From Chloroflexota bacterium (GTDB lineage Bacteria; Chloroflexota; UBA11872; UBA12225): a stretch of 64,000 nucleotides of DNA. The stretch spans positions 62,001 to 126,000 of the forward strand of contig JAUJOR010000012.1 in the NCBI GenBank assembly GCA_030447525.1. The letters run 5' to 3'. Each line of letters begins with the position of its first letter. Within the stretch, counting starts at the first letter, position 1. Positions 27,265 to 34,869 of the stretch are shown in pieces. A program made the translations under genes and the position numbers. The notes beneath the pieces were generated by a model. The model made no database searches. It saw only the letters and a program-made list of their open reading frames with translations, and was not told where the DNA came from.

Positions 27265-27606
27265 TTAGCCCGCCTCGCCCGAACCGGCTGCCGGCGGCAG
27301 GGGGGCTGCCGGCCGGCCCGTGAACGCCAGCAGCACCAACCCCGTCAGCAGGACTTGCAGAACGAAGAAGCCGTGCTCCTCCAGGGGGACGAGTCCCACG
27401 GTCACGCCCAGGACGCTGCCTGGTGGGTAGCTCCACACCCCTTGAGCGATGATGTAGTTGTCCCACGGCGCGGTGTACAACGTGGCCACCAGCGCCACCG
27501 CCGCCACGCTCCACGCCCAGGCAGGCGTCATCTTGCGGCGCAGCGCCACGGCCAGGCCGGCGCAGGGCAGGACGAGAAAGAGGGCCAGGAACATGCCGTA
27601 GGTCAT
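27265..27606 (-). CDS. crtYc: Lycopene cyclase domain subunit, CrtYc-type
   Basis: A 113-residue membrane protein with three helices. It matches the lycopene cyclase domain family: TLYTAPWDNYIIAQGVWSY and VGLVPLEEHGFFVLQVLLTG with the PLEE motif. In Gram-positive bacteria CrtYc and CrtYd are both needed to form beta-rings from lycopene; the CrtYd counterpart here is fused to a molybdoenzyme at 20611-22881. ATG 27606 is preceded by a G-rich stretch. Its first bases form ATGA with the stop of the long crtI frame. Confidence 0.85.
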   Translation of the reverse strand: MTYGMFLALFLVLPCAGLAVALRRKMTPAWAWSVAAVALVATLYTAPWDNYIIAQGVWSYPPGSVLGVTVGLVPLEEHGFFVLQVLLTGLVLLAFTGRPAAPLPPAAGSGEAG

Positions 27607-30239
27607 TGGCCCCCCCCGCACGCGGGAGGGGCTGCGCCCCCGGCGCCCCCTTCGGCGCCCCCTTCCGGCCCTGCCCCGGTGGCCTCTAACCTCCGGGCAG
27701 GGGAGTGACTCACGGTCACTCCCGAAGGAGCGCCTCCACCGCCTCGGTGGCTTGGCTGGCGTCCCCGGCGAAGTAGATGCCCGGGATCCCCTTCGCCAGC
27801 GCCGGGTCGGTCTGAAACGCCTGTCCGCCAAATGCGAAGCGCGGGCGCGGCGGGTCGAGCGCGGCCAGGGCCTGGCCAATGCCCTGTAACGCCCCGGCGG
27901 ACTCGAGGGTGGTCGCCGAGAGGCATACCATCTCCGGGCGCATGCGCTGCGAGACCTCCACCGCCGCCCCCGCCGTCACGTTCGGCCCCAGGTAGGTCAC
28001 CCGCAGGCCACGGCGGCGTAAGAAGAGGCTGAGGATCAGGACGCCGATCTCGTGCTGCTCCTCGGGAGCCGTCCCCATCACGATCAGCGGCCGGCCGTTT
28101 CCGGTATCCAGCAGGGCCGCTAGCTGCTCCAGCCGGCGTCGCACCAGGGCGGTTGCGAAGTGCTCCACTGCCGGTGAGACCTCCCCCCGATGCCACCGTT
28201 CCCCGAGGTTGACGAGCGTTGGCTGGATGACCTCCAGGCAGACGGTCTCCAGCGTGTGAGCCGCCAGGGCCTGGGAGAGGAGCCTCTCCAGGGTCGTCGA
28301 ATCGAAGGCCAGGGCCGCCTGGACCATCCCCTCGGCCAGCTCCAAAGGCGCAAAGGCGGCCCGCGTCGCCGGCTGCCCCACCGTTTCCGGCATCTGGCGC
28401 AGCTGGGCGACGGCGAGGCTGGCGCTCAAACCTCGCTCGGTCTGCTGGCGTAGCCACCGCACCACGGCCACGTCCCGCTCCCCGTAGACGCGCTGCCCTC
28501 CCGGCAGCCGGCGCGGCGACGGCACGCCGTAGCGCCGCTCCCAGGCCCGGAACGTCGTCGCCCGGACGCCGGTGAGCCGCTCCACGGCGTGCGTGTTGTA
28601 GCCCGGCGCCGGGCCAGGCCCTTCCTGCGGGGGGCTCTGGTCGCTCATCCTCGTCCCTGTCCCTCCCCGCTGCTGGTGCCCCCTCCGTCCACTGCCCCTG
28701 GGCCGGCGCCGGGCGGATACCGAGATCCTGGGCGGCGAGCCTGGCCGCCACTTCCCCCGCCAGGAGCACGCCCGGCACCCCCGGGCCGGGGTGCGTCCCT
28801 GCCCCGGCCAGGTACAACCCGGCCACGTCTTCCGATCGGTTGTGCGGCCGGAAATAGGCCGACTGCAGCAGCAAGGGCTGGATAGAAAAGGCGGCGCCCC
28901 GCTCGGAGCCCAGGCGGTCGCGGAAGTCCAGTGGCGTGCTGTGGCGCTCCACCACGATAGCCTCACGGATCCCCTGCAGGCCCAGCCCCTCCTCGAGGTA
29001 GGCGAGCACCTGCTCCCGCATCCGCGGGGCCGCGGCCCCCCAGTCGATGCGCCCGTCCAGGTGCGGCACCGGGGCCAGGACGTAGATCACCTCGCCGCCG
29101 GGCGGCGCCAGGGTTGGATCGGTCTTGGTGGGGGCATGGATGTACAAGGCCGGCTCGCGGGGCATCACCCGCCGGTCGAACAAGTCGCCCACGACGCCGC
29201 GGTAGTCTCCCGGCATGACGATGGTGTGGTGACTCAGCTCCGGATAGCGCCGGTCCAGCCCGAGATAGAGCAGATAGAGGCTCATCGAAAGCCGGAGGCG
29301 GTCGAGGCGGTCGTCCGTCCAGTGTCGCCGCCAGCGCCCCGGCACCAGCTGCCGGTAGGTGGTGGAGACGTCGGCGTTGCTCACCACCACGTCGGCCGGC
29401 CACGTCCGCCCGTCGGCGGTGGTAACGCCACTGACCCGTCCCTGCCCCTGACGTGAGGCGGTAGCGGCTCGATCCTTGATGACGATCTCGGCCACCGGCG
29501 CCTGGTACTCCACGCGTCCCCCAAGGCGGGTGAAGACGCTCACTAACGCCTGTACCACGGCGTGCATGCCCCCGTGGGCATAGTGCACGCCCCCGATCTG
29601 CTCCAGGTACGGCACCAGGGCGTAGATGCTCGAGGCGCTGCGTGGATTGCCGCCGATGAACAGGGGATGGAAGCTGAACAGCATGCGCAGGCGCGGATCG
29701 CGGAAGTAGTCCGCCGCCACGGCGTAGACTGAGCGGTCGGCACGCAGCCGGGCCAGGTCCGGCACTACCGAGAGAAAGGTGCGCAGGGAGCTGAAGTCGG
29801 CCGCCCCCAGGTCGTCGAACCCTCGACGGTACAGCCTGGCCGCGTGAGCCATGTAGCGCTGGAAGCCGGTGGATGCCCCCGGCTCAAAGGTCTCCAGCTG
29901 CTGGGCCAGGTCCGGCCCGAAGGTGCCGTAGTCGATGGCCGAGCCGTCGGCAAAGCGGACACGGTAGTACGGCTCCAGGCGGGTGAGGCGTACCTCCCCG
30001 GCCAGGGACGTTCCCCCCAGGCGGAACAAGGCGTCCAGCACCGGGGGCGCGGTGATGATTGTGGGCCCCGTATCAAAGGCGTAACCATCCGCCGTGATCC
30101 AGCCGGCGCGGCCCCCAGCCTGGTCGTTCGCTTCCAGGAGCGTCACCTGCAGACCGGCCGCCTGCAGCCGGATAGCAGCGGCCAGCCCGCCGAAGCCGGC
30201 GCCGATTACCACCGCCCGCGCGCCGGTGCTCGCGCTCAT
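27603..30239 (-). CDS. crtI: Phytoene/carotenoid desaturase CrtI with abnormally long open frame
   Basis: The first 530 or so residues are a clear CrtI: Rossmann motif VVIGAGFGGLAAAIRLQAAG, EANDQAGGRAG, DTGPTIITAP, GGMHAVVQAL and the C-terminal FAD motif LYLAGAGTHPGPGVPGVLLA. It desaturates phytoene to lycopene. ATG 30239 overlaps crtB's stop (ATGA). No stop follows the conserved end near 28650; the frame runs on through litR in a different phase and stops at 27603, again as ATGA with crtYc. The extra 350 residues are Gly/Ala/Arg-rich and look non-native. Either a frameshift removed the stop, or a long overlapping extension is tolerated. Confidence 0.85.
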   Translation of the reverse strand: MSASTGARAVVIGAGFGGLAAAIRLQAAGLQVTLLEANDQAGGRAGWITADGYAFDTGPTIITAPPVLDALFRLGGTSLAGEVRLTRLEPYYRVRFADGSAIDYGTFGPDLAQQLETFEPGASTGFQRYMAHAARLYRRGFDDLGAADFSSLRTFLSVVPDLARLRADRSVYAVAADYFRDPRLRMLFSFHPLFIGGNPRSASSIYALVPYLEQIGGVHYAHGGMHAVVQALVSVFTRLGGRVEYQAPVAEIVIKDRAATASRQGQGRVSGVTTADGRTWPADVVVSNADVSTTYRQLVPGRWRRHWTDDRLDRLRLSMSLYLLYLGLDRRYPELSHHTIVMPGDYRGVVGDLFDRRVMPREPALYIHAPTKTDPTLAPPGGEVIYVLAPVPHLDGRIDWGAAAPRMREQVLAYLEEGLGLQGIREAIVVERHSTPLDFRDRLGSERGAAFSIQPLLLQSAYFRPHNRSEDVAGLYLAGAGTHPGPGVPGVLLAGEVAARLAAQDLGIRPAPAQGQWTEGAPAAGRDRDEDERPEPPAGRAWPGAGLQHARRGAAHRRPGDDVPGLGAALRRAVAAPAAGRAARLRGAGRGRGAVATPADRARFERQPRRRPAAPDAGNGGAAGDAGRLCAFGAGRGDGPGGPGLRFDDPGEAPLPGPGGSHAGDRLPGGHPANARQPRGTVASGGGLTGSGALRNRPGATPAGAASGPAGYRKRPAADRDGDGSRGAARDRRPDPQPLLTPPWPAGDLPGAERDGGGGGGGLAAHAPGDGMPLGDHPRVRRGVTGHWPGPGRARPAAPALRIWRTGVSDRPGAGEGDPGHLLRRGRQPSHRGGGGAPSGVTVSHSPARRLEATGAGPEGGAEGGAGGAAPPACGGGQ
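27716..28648 (-). CDS. litR: CarH/LitR-type B12-dependent MerR photoreceptor-repressor
   Basis: The 310-residue protein has a MerR HTH (residues about 16-75: YNTHAVERLTGVRATTFRAW, ERRYGVPSP), a helical B12-capping domain and a cobalamin-binding domain. CarH photochemistry residues are all present: Trp152-His153 and Glu162-His163 (the W-x9-E-H motif) and the lower axial His199 within EQHEIG, plus GPNV. Family knowledge: adenosylcobalamin in the dark makes a DNA-binding tetramer repressing crt genes; light breaks it. ATG 28648 has GAGG beside it. It lies inside the carotenoid transcript, wholly within an alternative frame continuing from crtI, so it is probably autoregulated. Confidence 0.88.
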   Translation of the reverse strand: MSDQSPPQEGPGPAPGYNTHAVERLTGVRATTFRAWERRYGVPSPRRLPGGQRVYGERDVAVVRWLRQQTERGLSASLAVAQLRQMPETVGQPATRAAFAPLELAEGMVQAALAFDSTTLERLLSQALAAHTLETVCLEVIQPTLVNLGERWHRGEVSPAVEHFATALVRRRLEQLAALLDTGNGRPLIVMGTAPEEQHEIGVLILSLFLRRRGLRVTYLGPNVTAGAAVEVSQRMRPEMVCLSATTLESAGALQGIGQALAALDPPRPRFAFGGQAFQTDPALAKGIPGIYFAGDASQATEAVEALLRE

Positions 30240-31204
30240 AGCGCCGCCACCTCGCTCATAGCGGTGGCCCCGCGCGCCTCGGCCGGCGGGAACCAGCGCC
30301 CGGTCCGCAGCGTCACGTAGGCCTGCCCGGCCGTCCACACCTTGTGCCTCCCCGAGGTCGCCGCCCGCCGCGTAAACACGTCATAGCCCTGGGCCTCGAT
30401 CTGCCCCAAAATGGCCCGATAGAGGCGCCCGGCAATCAAAATCGGGAGCCGGCACTCCGGAGGGAGCAGGAAGATGCCCGGCATCCCGGCCTCGTAATAG
30501 GCCCGCGCCCGGGCGACTTCGTGCTGCATCAAGGCGACGAACGGGGCCGTGACCCTCTTGTTGGCCAGGGCATCGCCAGACCCGGCGAAGCGCCGCAAAT
30601 CATCTGCCGGGAGATACACTCGCCCCCGCCCAAGATCCTCGCCCACGTCTCGCAAGCAGTTGGTCAGCTGCATGGCAATCCCCAGGCGCTCCGCCCGTCC
30701 ACAGGCCTCCGGCGTGGCGGCCCCCAGGACGTAGCACATCGCCTGACCCACCGTCCCAGCCACGCGGTAGCAGTACTCGCGCAGCTCCGGAAAGGTCTGC
30801 ATTTCCGTGCGGCTGGCGTCCGAGCGCACCCCCTCGATCAGCAGGCGCAGACAGCTGGGAGGCACCCGGAAGCGCTCGACGACCTCCACTACCGCGTCGG
30901 CCAGGAGCTGCGTTTCCCCTGCCGGCCGGTCCGGCGCCGCCGGGGGGGCCGGAATCAGCTCCCCGCCCGTTATCCCGTCTACCCAGCGAGCCCACTGCTC
31001 CAGGCGTGGCCCGCCGATCTCCGCCGGGTACTCGTCGGCTAGGTCGTCCACCGTGCGACAAAAGGCGTACAAGGCGGTGACGGCCAGCCGGCGCTGGGTG
31101 GGCAGGAAGCGGGCGGCAAAGGAAAACGTCAGCGCGCGGGAGGCAAACAGCCGGCGTAAGTCCGTCTCCTGCCGGACGGGTGCCGGCGGAACCGCAGTCC
31201 TCAT
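30236..31204 (-). CDS. crtB: Phytoene synthase
   Basis: A 322-residue squalene/phytoene synthase. The first Asp-rich motif is TVDDLADEY (Asp53-Asp57), the second LRDVGEDLGRGRVYLP (Asp186-Asp190), both binding Mg-diphosphate. RVAGTVGQAMCYVLG and the SFAARFLP start are also typical. It condenses two geranylgeranyl diphosphates to phytoene. ATG 31204 is chosen over an upstream open frame that lacks similarity; GGGGTGG lies just upstream. It is first in the carotenoid transcript, behind a good promoter, and coupled to crtI by a 4-bp overlap. Confidence 0.92.
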   Translation of the reverse strand: MRTAVPPAPVRQETDLRRLFASRALTFSFAARFLPTQRRLAVTALYAFCRTVDDLADEYPAEIGGPRLEQWARWVDGITGGELIPAPPAAPDRPAGETQLLADAVVEVVERFRVPPSCLRLLIEGVRSDASRTEMQTFPELREYCYRVAGTVGQAMCYVLGAATPEACGRAERLGIAMQLTNCLRDVGEDLGRGRVYLPADDLRRFAGSGDALANKRVTAPFVALMQHEVARARAYYEAGMPGIFLLPPECRLPILIAGRLYRAILGQIEAQGYDVFTRRAATSGRHKVWTAGQAYVTLRTGRWFPPAEARGATAMSEVAAL

Positions 31205-31348
31205 CACCACCACCCCACAGCGCTCGACAACGGCCCCGACCGGGGAGATAGGGGCATGGTAGACAGGCGCACGCCCCCCCGGAGGGCGGTCCCCCGGCCG
31301 TCCCCTGGCGCCCCGGCGCACCACGCCCCGCTCGCTCGCACGGCGTCC

Positions 31349-31377
31349 ACCCTACCCCAAGCGAGCGTTTCTGTCAA
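31349..31377 (-). promoter_or_regulatory. Sigma-70-type promoter of the carotenoid operon
   Basis: On the minus strand TTGACA (31377-31372) is separated by exactly 17 nt from TAGGGT (31354-31349). This is a consensus -35 with a fair -10, about 140 nt upstream of crtB. It is the best promoter seen in the window. Confidence 0.7.
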
Positions 31378-31379
31378 CG

Positions 31380-31400
31380 TTTTGCATACCTTCTGCACAA
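31380..31400. promoter_or_regulatory. Inverted repeat beside the crtB promoter, candidate CarH/LitR operator
   Basis: TTTTGCA (31380-31386) and TGCACAA (31394-31400) form an imperfect dyad with a 7-nt spacer, starting 2 nt upstream of the -35 hexamer. CarH-type repressors bind as tetramers over the -35 region, and a CarH gene lies in the same operon. Assignment rests on position and symmetry only. Confidence 0.45.
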
Positions 31401-31812
31401 CCTGCCCCTCTTTACGGGCGCGGCGCTGTGCTTGGGGCAGCTTACGCCGGCTATGTAACAAGTCGTGGCGCATCTGCAAGGGCACGACGTACGCCACACC
31501 CATACCGGAGCGGGCCCAGGGGCGCACCCAGGCGTGACTCCCCACACGCTGGCGCCACCCCGGCGCTCCGTGCCGGTCCAGGCGGGCCAAGGGGGTGCAC
31601 CCAGGCGTGACTGTCCGGCGGGACACCCGTGCAGGCTACGCACAGAGGATGCCTCTGTGGGTAGTTCGCGCCGGGCTACCCGGTACTCGGGCGCTGAGCT
31701 GCCCACGGGGTCAAGGCCCGGCGATTGTCGCTGGCAGGCCCAATGAATAGGCAGCGGGGTAACCGCCGGCTGCCCGAGGGACGAGGAGATTCAGGCCGCG
31801 GGGGGCAAGACG
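31401..31812. other. Intergenic, about 410 bp with a 16-bp direct repeat
   Basis: This gap lies upstream of the crt promoter and downstream of the small ribosomal-type gene. GCACCCAGGCGTGACT occurs at 31524-31539 and 31597-31612, 73 bp apart. Open frames here have poor codon bias and no recognisable products. No tRNA or clear terminator seen. Confidence 0.4.
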
Positions 31813-31902
31813 CTACTTACGCTTGTGCCGCTCGCGCTTGAGGCGCTTGCGATACTTGTGCCGGGAAATCTTGCGCCGGCGCTTCTTGATGACCGAGCTC
31901 AT
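31813..31902 (-). CDS. bS22/AURKAIP1-COX24-like 29-residue basic protein
   Basis: The 29-residue product starts MSSVIKKRRRKISRHKYRKR and is about half Lys/Arg. It resembles the AURKAIP1/COX24 C-terminal domain and the mycobacterial ribosomal protein bS22, which begins with nearly the same SVIKKRR(K/R)..S..KHRK pattern. The role by homology is a small ribosomal subunit protein near the decoding centre. It is too short for usual gene finders. The ribosome binding site is weak (GTGAGCAG). Start and stop are unambiguous. Confidence 0.75.
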   Translation of the reverse strand: MSSVIKKRRRKISRHKYRKRLKRERHKRK

Positions 31903-31943
31903 ACGCTGCTCACGTTGTGCCAAACCGGCCGGGGATTGTCAAC

Positions 31944-33068
31944 CTACTTGGAGCCCGGTCGCCAGTCAATCTTCCCGTGGCCGCCGCGCTGGTCGATAGA
32001 GGTCAGGGCGCTGCCGTCGGCGTTCATGAGATAGATCCCGCCCCCGGCCAGGATGGCGATCTCCTTGCCGTCCGGTGACCACACGGCGGCCGGGTTGTCT
32101 TCCCCCAGCTCCGTCAAACGCCGGGGAGCGCCCCCCTCTACCCCGACGACGAACACGTCCATCGGCAGGCCGTGCGCCCGGACGGCGCGGACGAGGGAGA
32201 GGGGTGCCCCTTGGGCCAGCGGGGGGCTGCCGGTAGTGCCGCGCCGGGCCGGGGCTGTGGGCACAGGGACGGGCGCCATCGGAGCGATGGCGCTAAAGAC
32301 GATCCGCCGCCCGTCCGGCGAGAAGCGCGGCGCCGCCAGGCCGTCCATCGTCCCTTGCGGGATCAGGGGCTGCACCACTCTCCCGTCGGCGTCGCTCAGC
32401 AGCAGGGCCTGGCCGTCCGTCTGTGTGGCGACGAAGGCCAGGCGCTTCCCATCCGGGGATACCGTTGGAGATAACCCGTTGGGGGCCACGGTGCGCCGTC
32501 GTCCGCCCCCCAGGGGCAGCCGGGCCAGCTCCAGGATCTGGTCCTTGACCACGTTGCCCTCCATCACCAGCTCCGTATAGGTGACGTAGAGCGACTGCCC
32601 GTCGGGTGCCCATGCCGGCGTCTCGTACCCCACGCCGGGCGCGCCATGGTCGAGCAGCACCTGCCCGCCTGAGCCGTCGGCGCCCATGACGTAGACGTCG
32701 GTCACAGGAAGGGGGAGCAGCCCGCCTGGGCCGCGGGTTTGGGGCATGGGGGGGGTGTAGCTGTAGGCAATTCGCATCCCGTCCGGCGACCAGGCCGGGT
32801 CGCGGGCCAGTGAGCCCCCGACGACCTTGGTCAAGACCCGCCGTCGCCCGCCGTCACGCGAGACGACGGCGATGTTCCCATCGCTCCCAAAGACCAGGGG
32901 CGTCGCGCCCGCGGGGTCGTCGGCCCCTCGCCCGGGGCCACAGGCCCCGGCCGCCGCGGCCACGAGAGCCCCGGCAGACCAGGCCCCTACCATCTCAAAG
33001 GGCCGCTTGAACAGCGGGCGCCGGGCCAGCCCTGTGAGTCGTGCTTGACGGCTCTCCAATCCGGCCAT
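31944..33068 (-). CDS. TolB-like WD40/PD40 beta-propeller lipoprotein
   Basis: About 374 residues. The N-terminus has a hydrophobic segment ending ALVAAAAGACGPGRG, a likely lipoprotein cleavage site. Repeated propeller blades follow: AWSPDGMRIAYSYT, AWAPDGQSLYVTYT, VSPDGKRLAFVATQ, FSPDGRRIVFSAI and VWSPDGKEIAILAG, the PD40 (TolB) pattern. Probably an exported binding or scaffold protein. ATG 33068 is preferred: a longer frame to 33257 merely translates the tRNA-Pro gene antisense. Neighbours give no functional clue. Confidence 0.8.
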   Translation of the reverse strand: MAGLESRQARLTGLARRPLFKRPFEMVGAWSAGALVAAAAGACGPGRGADDPAGATPLVFGSDGNIAVVSRDGGRRRVLTKVVGGSLARDPAWSPDGMRIAYSYTPPMPQTRGPGGLLPLPVTDVYVMGADGSGGQVLLDHGAPGVGYETPAWAPDGQSLYVTYTELVMEGNVVKDQILELARLPLGGGRRRTVAPNGLSPTVSPDGKRLAFVATQTDGQALLLSDADGRVVQPLIPQGTMDGLAAPRFSPDGRRIVFSAIAPMAPVPVPTAPARRGTTGSPPLAQGAPLSLVRAVRAHGLPMDVFVVGVEGGAPRRLTELGEDNPAAVWSPDGKEIAILAGGGIYLMNADGSALTSIDQRGGHGKIDWRPGSK

Positions 33069-33158
33069 TAGACTCACGTCCTGGAAGCGTGCGCCGCAGA
33101 CGTCTCGATCGTCCATCGGGATGGCGCGCGTGATGCGTACCATGATAGGTACGGCGTG

Positions 33159-33235
33159 CGGGGAGTGGCGCAGCCTGGTAGCGCGCAGCGTTCGGGACGC
33201 TGAGGTCGGAGGTTCAAGTCCTCTCTCCCCGACCA
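33159..33235 (+). tRNA. tRNA-Pro (anticodon CGG)
   Basis: A full cloverleaf folds. The acceptor stem is CGGGGAG (33159-33165) with CTCCCCG (33225-33231). The D-arm is GCGC/GCGC around AGCCTGGTA. The anticodon stem CAGCG/CGCTG has loop TTCGGGA, giving anticodon CGG. The T-arm loop is TTCAAGT. Discriminator A and an encoded CCA complete it. It reads proline CCG codons, which are abundant here. Confidence 0.95.
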
Positions 33236-33289
33236 AGACCACCGCTGTCCGGGGCAACGCCCCGGACGCCCTCGTGGCCGCTCAGGCCC

Positions 33290-33652
33290 CTAGGCCCCCC
33301 GGCTGACAAAACCGGCCAGGAAGATGGCCAGGATGGCCAGGATCCCCCCCAGGATCCACCACTGGCTCATGTCGGCGCCGATGGCCATCCCCACCGCGCC
33401 GACCACCAGGCAGATAATGCCCGCCAGCAGGAGGGTCGAGGCATACGGGCTAGGGGGAACGCCGCCGACGATGTTGTCGTAGTCCGGCGGGCCGAACAGG
33501 CTGGTAGACGTTTCCGGGCCGGTCACCGGCGGGGTAGAGATCGGCTCGGGCCCAGGGCGTCCGGCCGCCGGCGGGGTGGGGGATGGAACCGACGCGCGAG
33601 CAGCACTCGTTTCCGTCTCGGTCTCCGGCACCGGGGTTGCCGTCGTGGCCAC
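33290..33652 (-). CDS. Small membrane protein of unknown function
   Basis: 120 residues: a Thr/Pro/Ser-rich N-terminal 55 residues (probably disordered), then two adjacent helices, STLLLAGIICLVVGAVGMAI and WWILGGILAILAIFLAGFVS. No family recognised. It starts 6 bp after the end of the preceding unknown gene, so the two form a pair. Confidence 0.6.
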   Translation of the reverse strand: MATTATPVPETETETSAARASVPSPTPPAAGRPGPEPISTPPVTGPETSTSLFGPPDYDNIVGGVPPSPYASTLLLAGIICLVVGAVGMAIGADMSQWWILGGILAILAIFLAGFVSRGA

Positions 33653-33658
33653 TCCTGT

Positions 33659-34054
33659 CTACTCCGTAGCGGCGGCCGGCGGCGTCTGAGACGCCTGATC
33701 GTCCGGTGACGCCGGTTGCGGCGGGCGGGCGGGGGATGCGTCGCCTTGCGTAGTGCGCTGCTGTAGTCGGGACTTGGGGGTGGCGGTCATGGCCTCCTCC
33801 AGCCCAGGAACCTCGATGCCGCAGAAGTTCTGGAGGTCGTAGCCATAGATGTAGACTTTACCCGCCGGGACTTCTTCACCCCCCTCGGCCGGGACGAGCG
33901 TACCGCTCTCGGCGTCGACGTAGACCATCTGCCGGCGCAGCCGCTCTCCAGGGAAGTACTTGCGGATCTGCACCCACTTGCGGACCGGGACGTGCTCGCG
34001 GGCCCAGGCGAAGCGGTCTCGATCGAGCAGCCAGTGCTGTACGTTCTGCGCCAT
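33659..34054 (-). CDS. Soluble protein of unknown function
   Basis: About 131 residues. The first 90 look folded: WLLDRDRFAWAREHVPVRKW, RKYFPGERLRRQMVYVD and GKVYIYGYDLQNFCGIEVPG; the remaining 40 are Pro/Gln/Ala-rich and disordered. No family recognised. ATG 34054 follows a G-rich site (GGGGCGG); a start nine codons earlier is possible. Coupled to the small membrane protein downstream. Confidence 0.6.
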   Translation of the reverse strand: MAQNVQHWLLDRDRFAWAREHVPVRKWVQIRKYFPGERLRRQMVYVDAESGTLVPAEGGEEVPAGKVYIYGYDLQNFCGIEVPGLEEAMTATPKSRLQQRTTQGDASPARPPQPASPDDQASQTPPAAATE

Positions 34055-34282
34055 TCCGCCCCTAATCGCCAGGGCGACCATAGCACTTGCTCGAAGGGGG
34101 CGTCAATTTCCAGGGGTCAGCACAACAGGCAGGGGCTGCGTACATCCTGCCCCGGGAAGTCGCCTCTCCAGCGGGCTGGCCGCGCCCTGGCCCCGAGCTG
34201 CGGGTCTCAGGTCCCGGGTCCTGATCCCTGAGCCCTCAAGGCTGGTTTGCTACCATACAAGGTCATTAACAAGGTCCTTACC

Positions 34283-34855
34283 ATGTCAATCCGGATCGTG
34301 TTGGCTGATGACGAAGCGCTCATCCGCATGGACGTCAAGGAGATGCTCACCTCCTTAGGCTATGTGGTGGTAGGAGAGGCCGGGGACGGGCGCAGCGCGG
34401 TCAACCAGGCGCGGGAGCTGCGCCCCGATCTGGTCATCATGGACATCAAGATGCCGGAGCTGGACGGGATCGACGCCGCCCGTATCTTGACCGAAGAGGC
34501 GATCGCCCCGGTGCTGCTCGTCACCGCCTACAGCGACCACGAGTTGATCGAGCGGGCCAAGCAGGCCGGCGTCGTCGGCTACATCGTCAAGCCGTTCCAG
34601 GAGACCGACCTGGCACCGGCGATCGAGGTATCCATGGCCCGCTACCGCGAGTTTCAGTCCATGCGCCTGGAGCTGGACGATGTGCGGGAAGCCTTTGACA
34701 CGCGCAAAGTCGTGGAGCGGGCCAAGGGGCTGTTGATGGACAGCCAGGGTTTGAAGGAGGCCGAGGCCTTCCGCAAGATCCAGCGATTGGCCATGAACAC
34801 GCGTAAGTCCATGCGCGAGGTAGCCGAGGCGATCCTGCTGGCGCACGAGCTGTAG
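34283..34855 (+). CDS. ANTAR-domain response regulator (PdtaR-like)
   Basis: 190 residues: a receiver domain with acidic pair Asp9/Asp10, phosphoacceptor Asp54 (VIMDIKMPELDG), Thr81 and Lys103 (IVKPFQ), followed by a short coiled helix and a C-terminal ANTAR domain (VVERAKGLLMDSQGLKEAEA, FRKIQRLAMN). ANTAR proteins bind tandem RNA hexaloops and act by antitermination when phosphorylated. AAGG lies 8 nt upstream of the ATG. No histidine kinase is nearby, so it is an orphan in this window; a HisKA_2-type partner is expected elsewhere. Confidence 0.92.
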   Translation: MSIRIVLADDEALIRMDVKEMLTSLGYVVVGEAGDGRSAVNQARELRPDLVIMDIKMPELDGIDAARILTEEAIAPVLLVTAYSDHELIERAKQAGVVGYIVKPFQETDLAPAIEVSMARYREFQSMRLELDDVREAFDTRKVVERAKGLLMDSQGLKEAEAFRKIQRLAMNTRKSMREVAEAILLAHEL

Positions 34856-34869
34856 CCGGCCGGTACGTC

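Noticed and set aside
33069..33257. Extended N-terminus of the TolB-like gene ([12 protein letters not shown]...)
   Set aside because: This peptide is the well-known false translation of the antisense of a tRNA gene; the real tRNA-Pro lies here and the true start is 33068.
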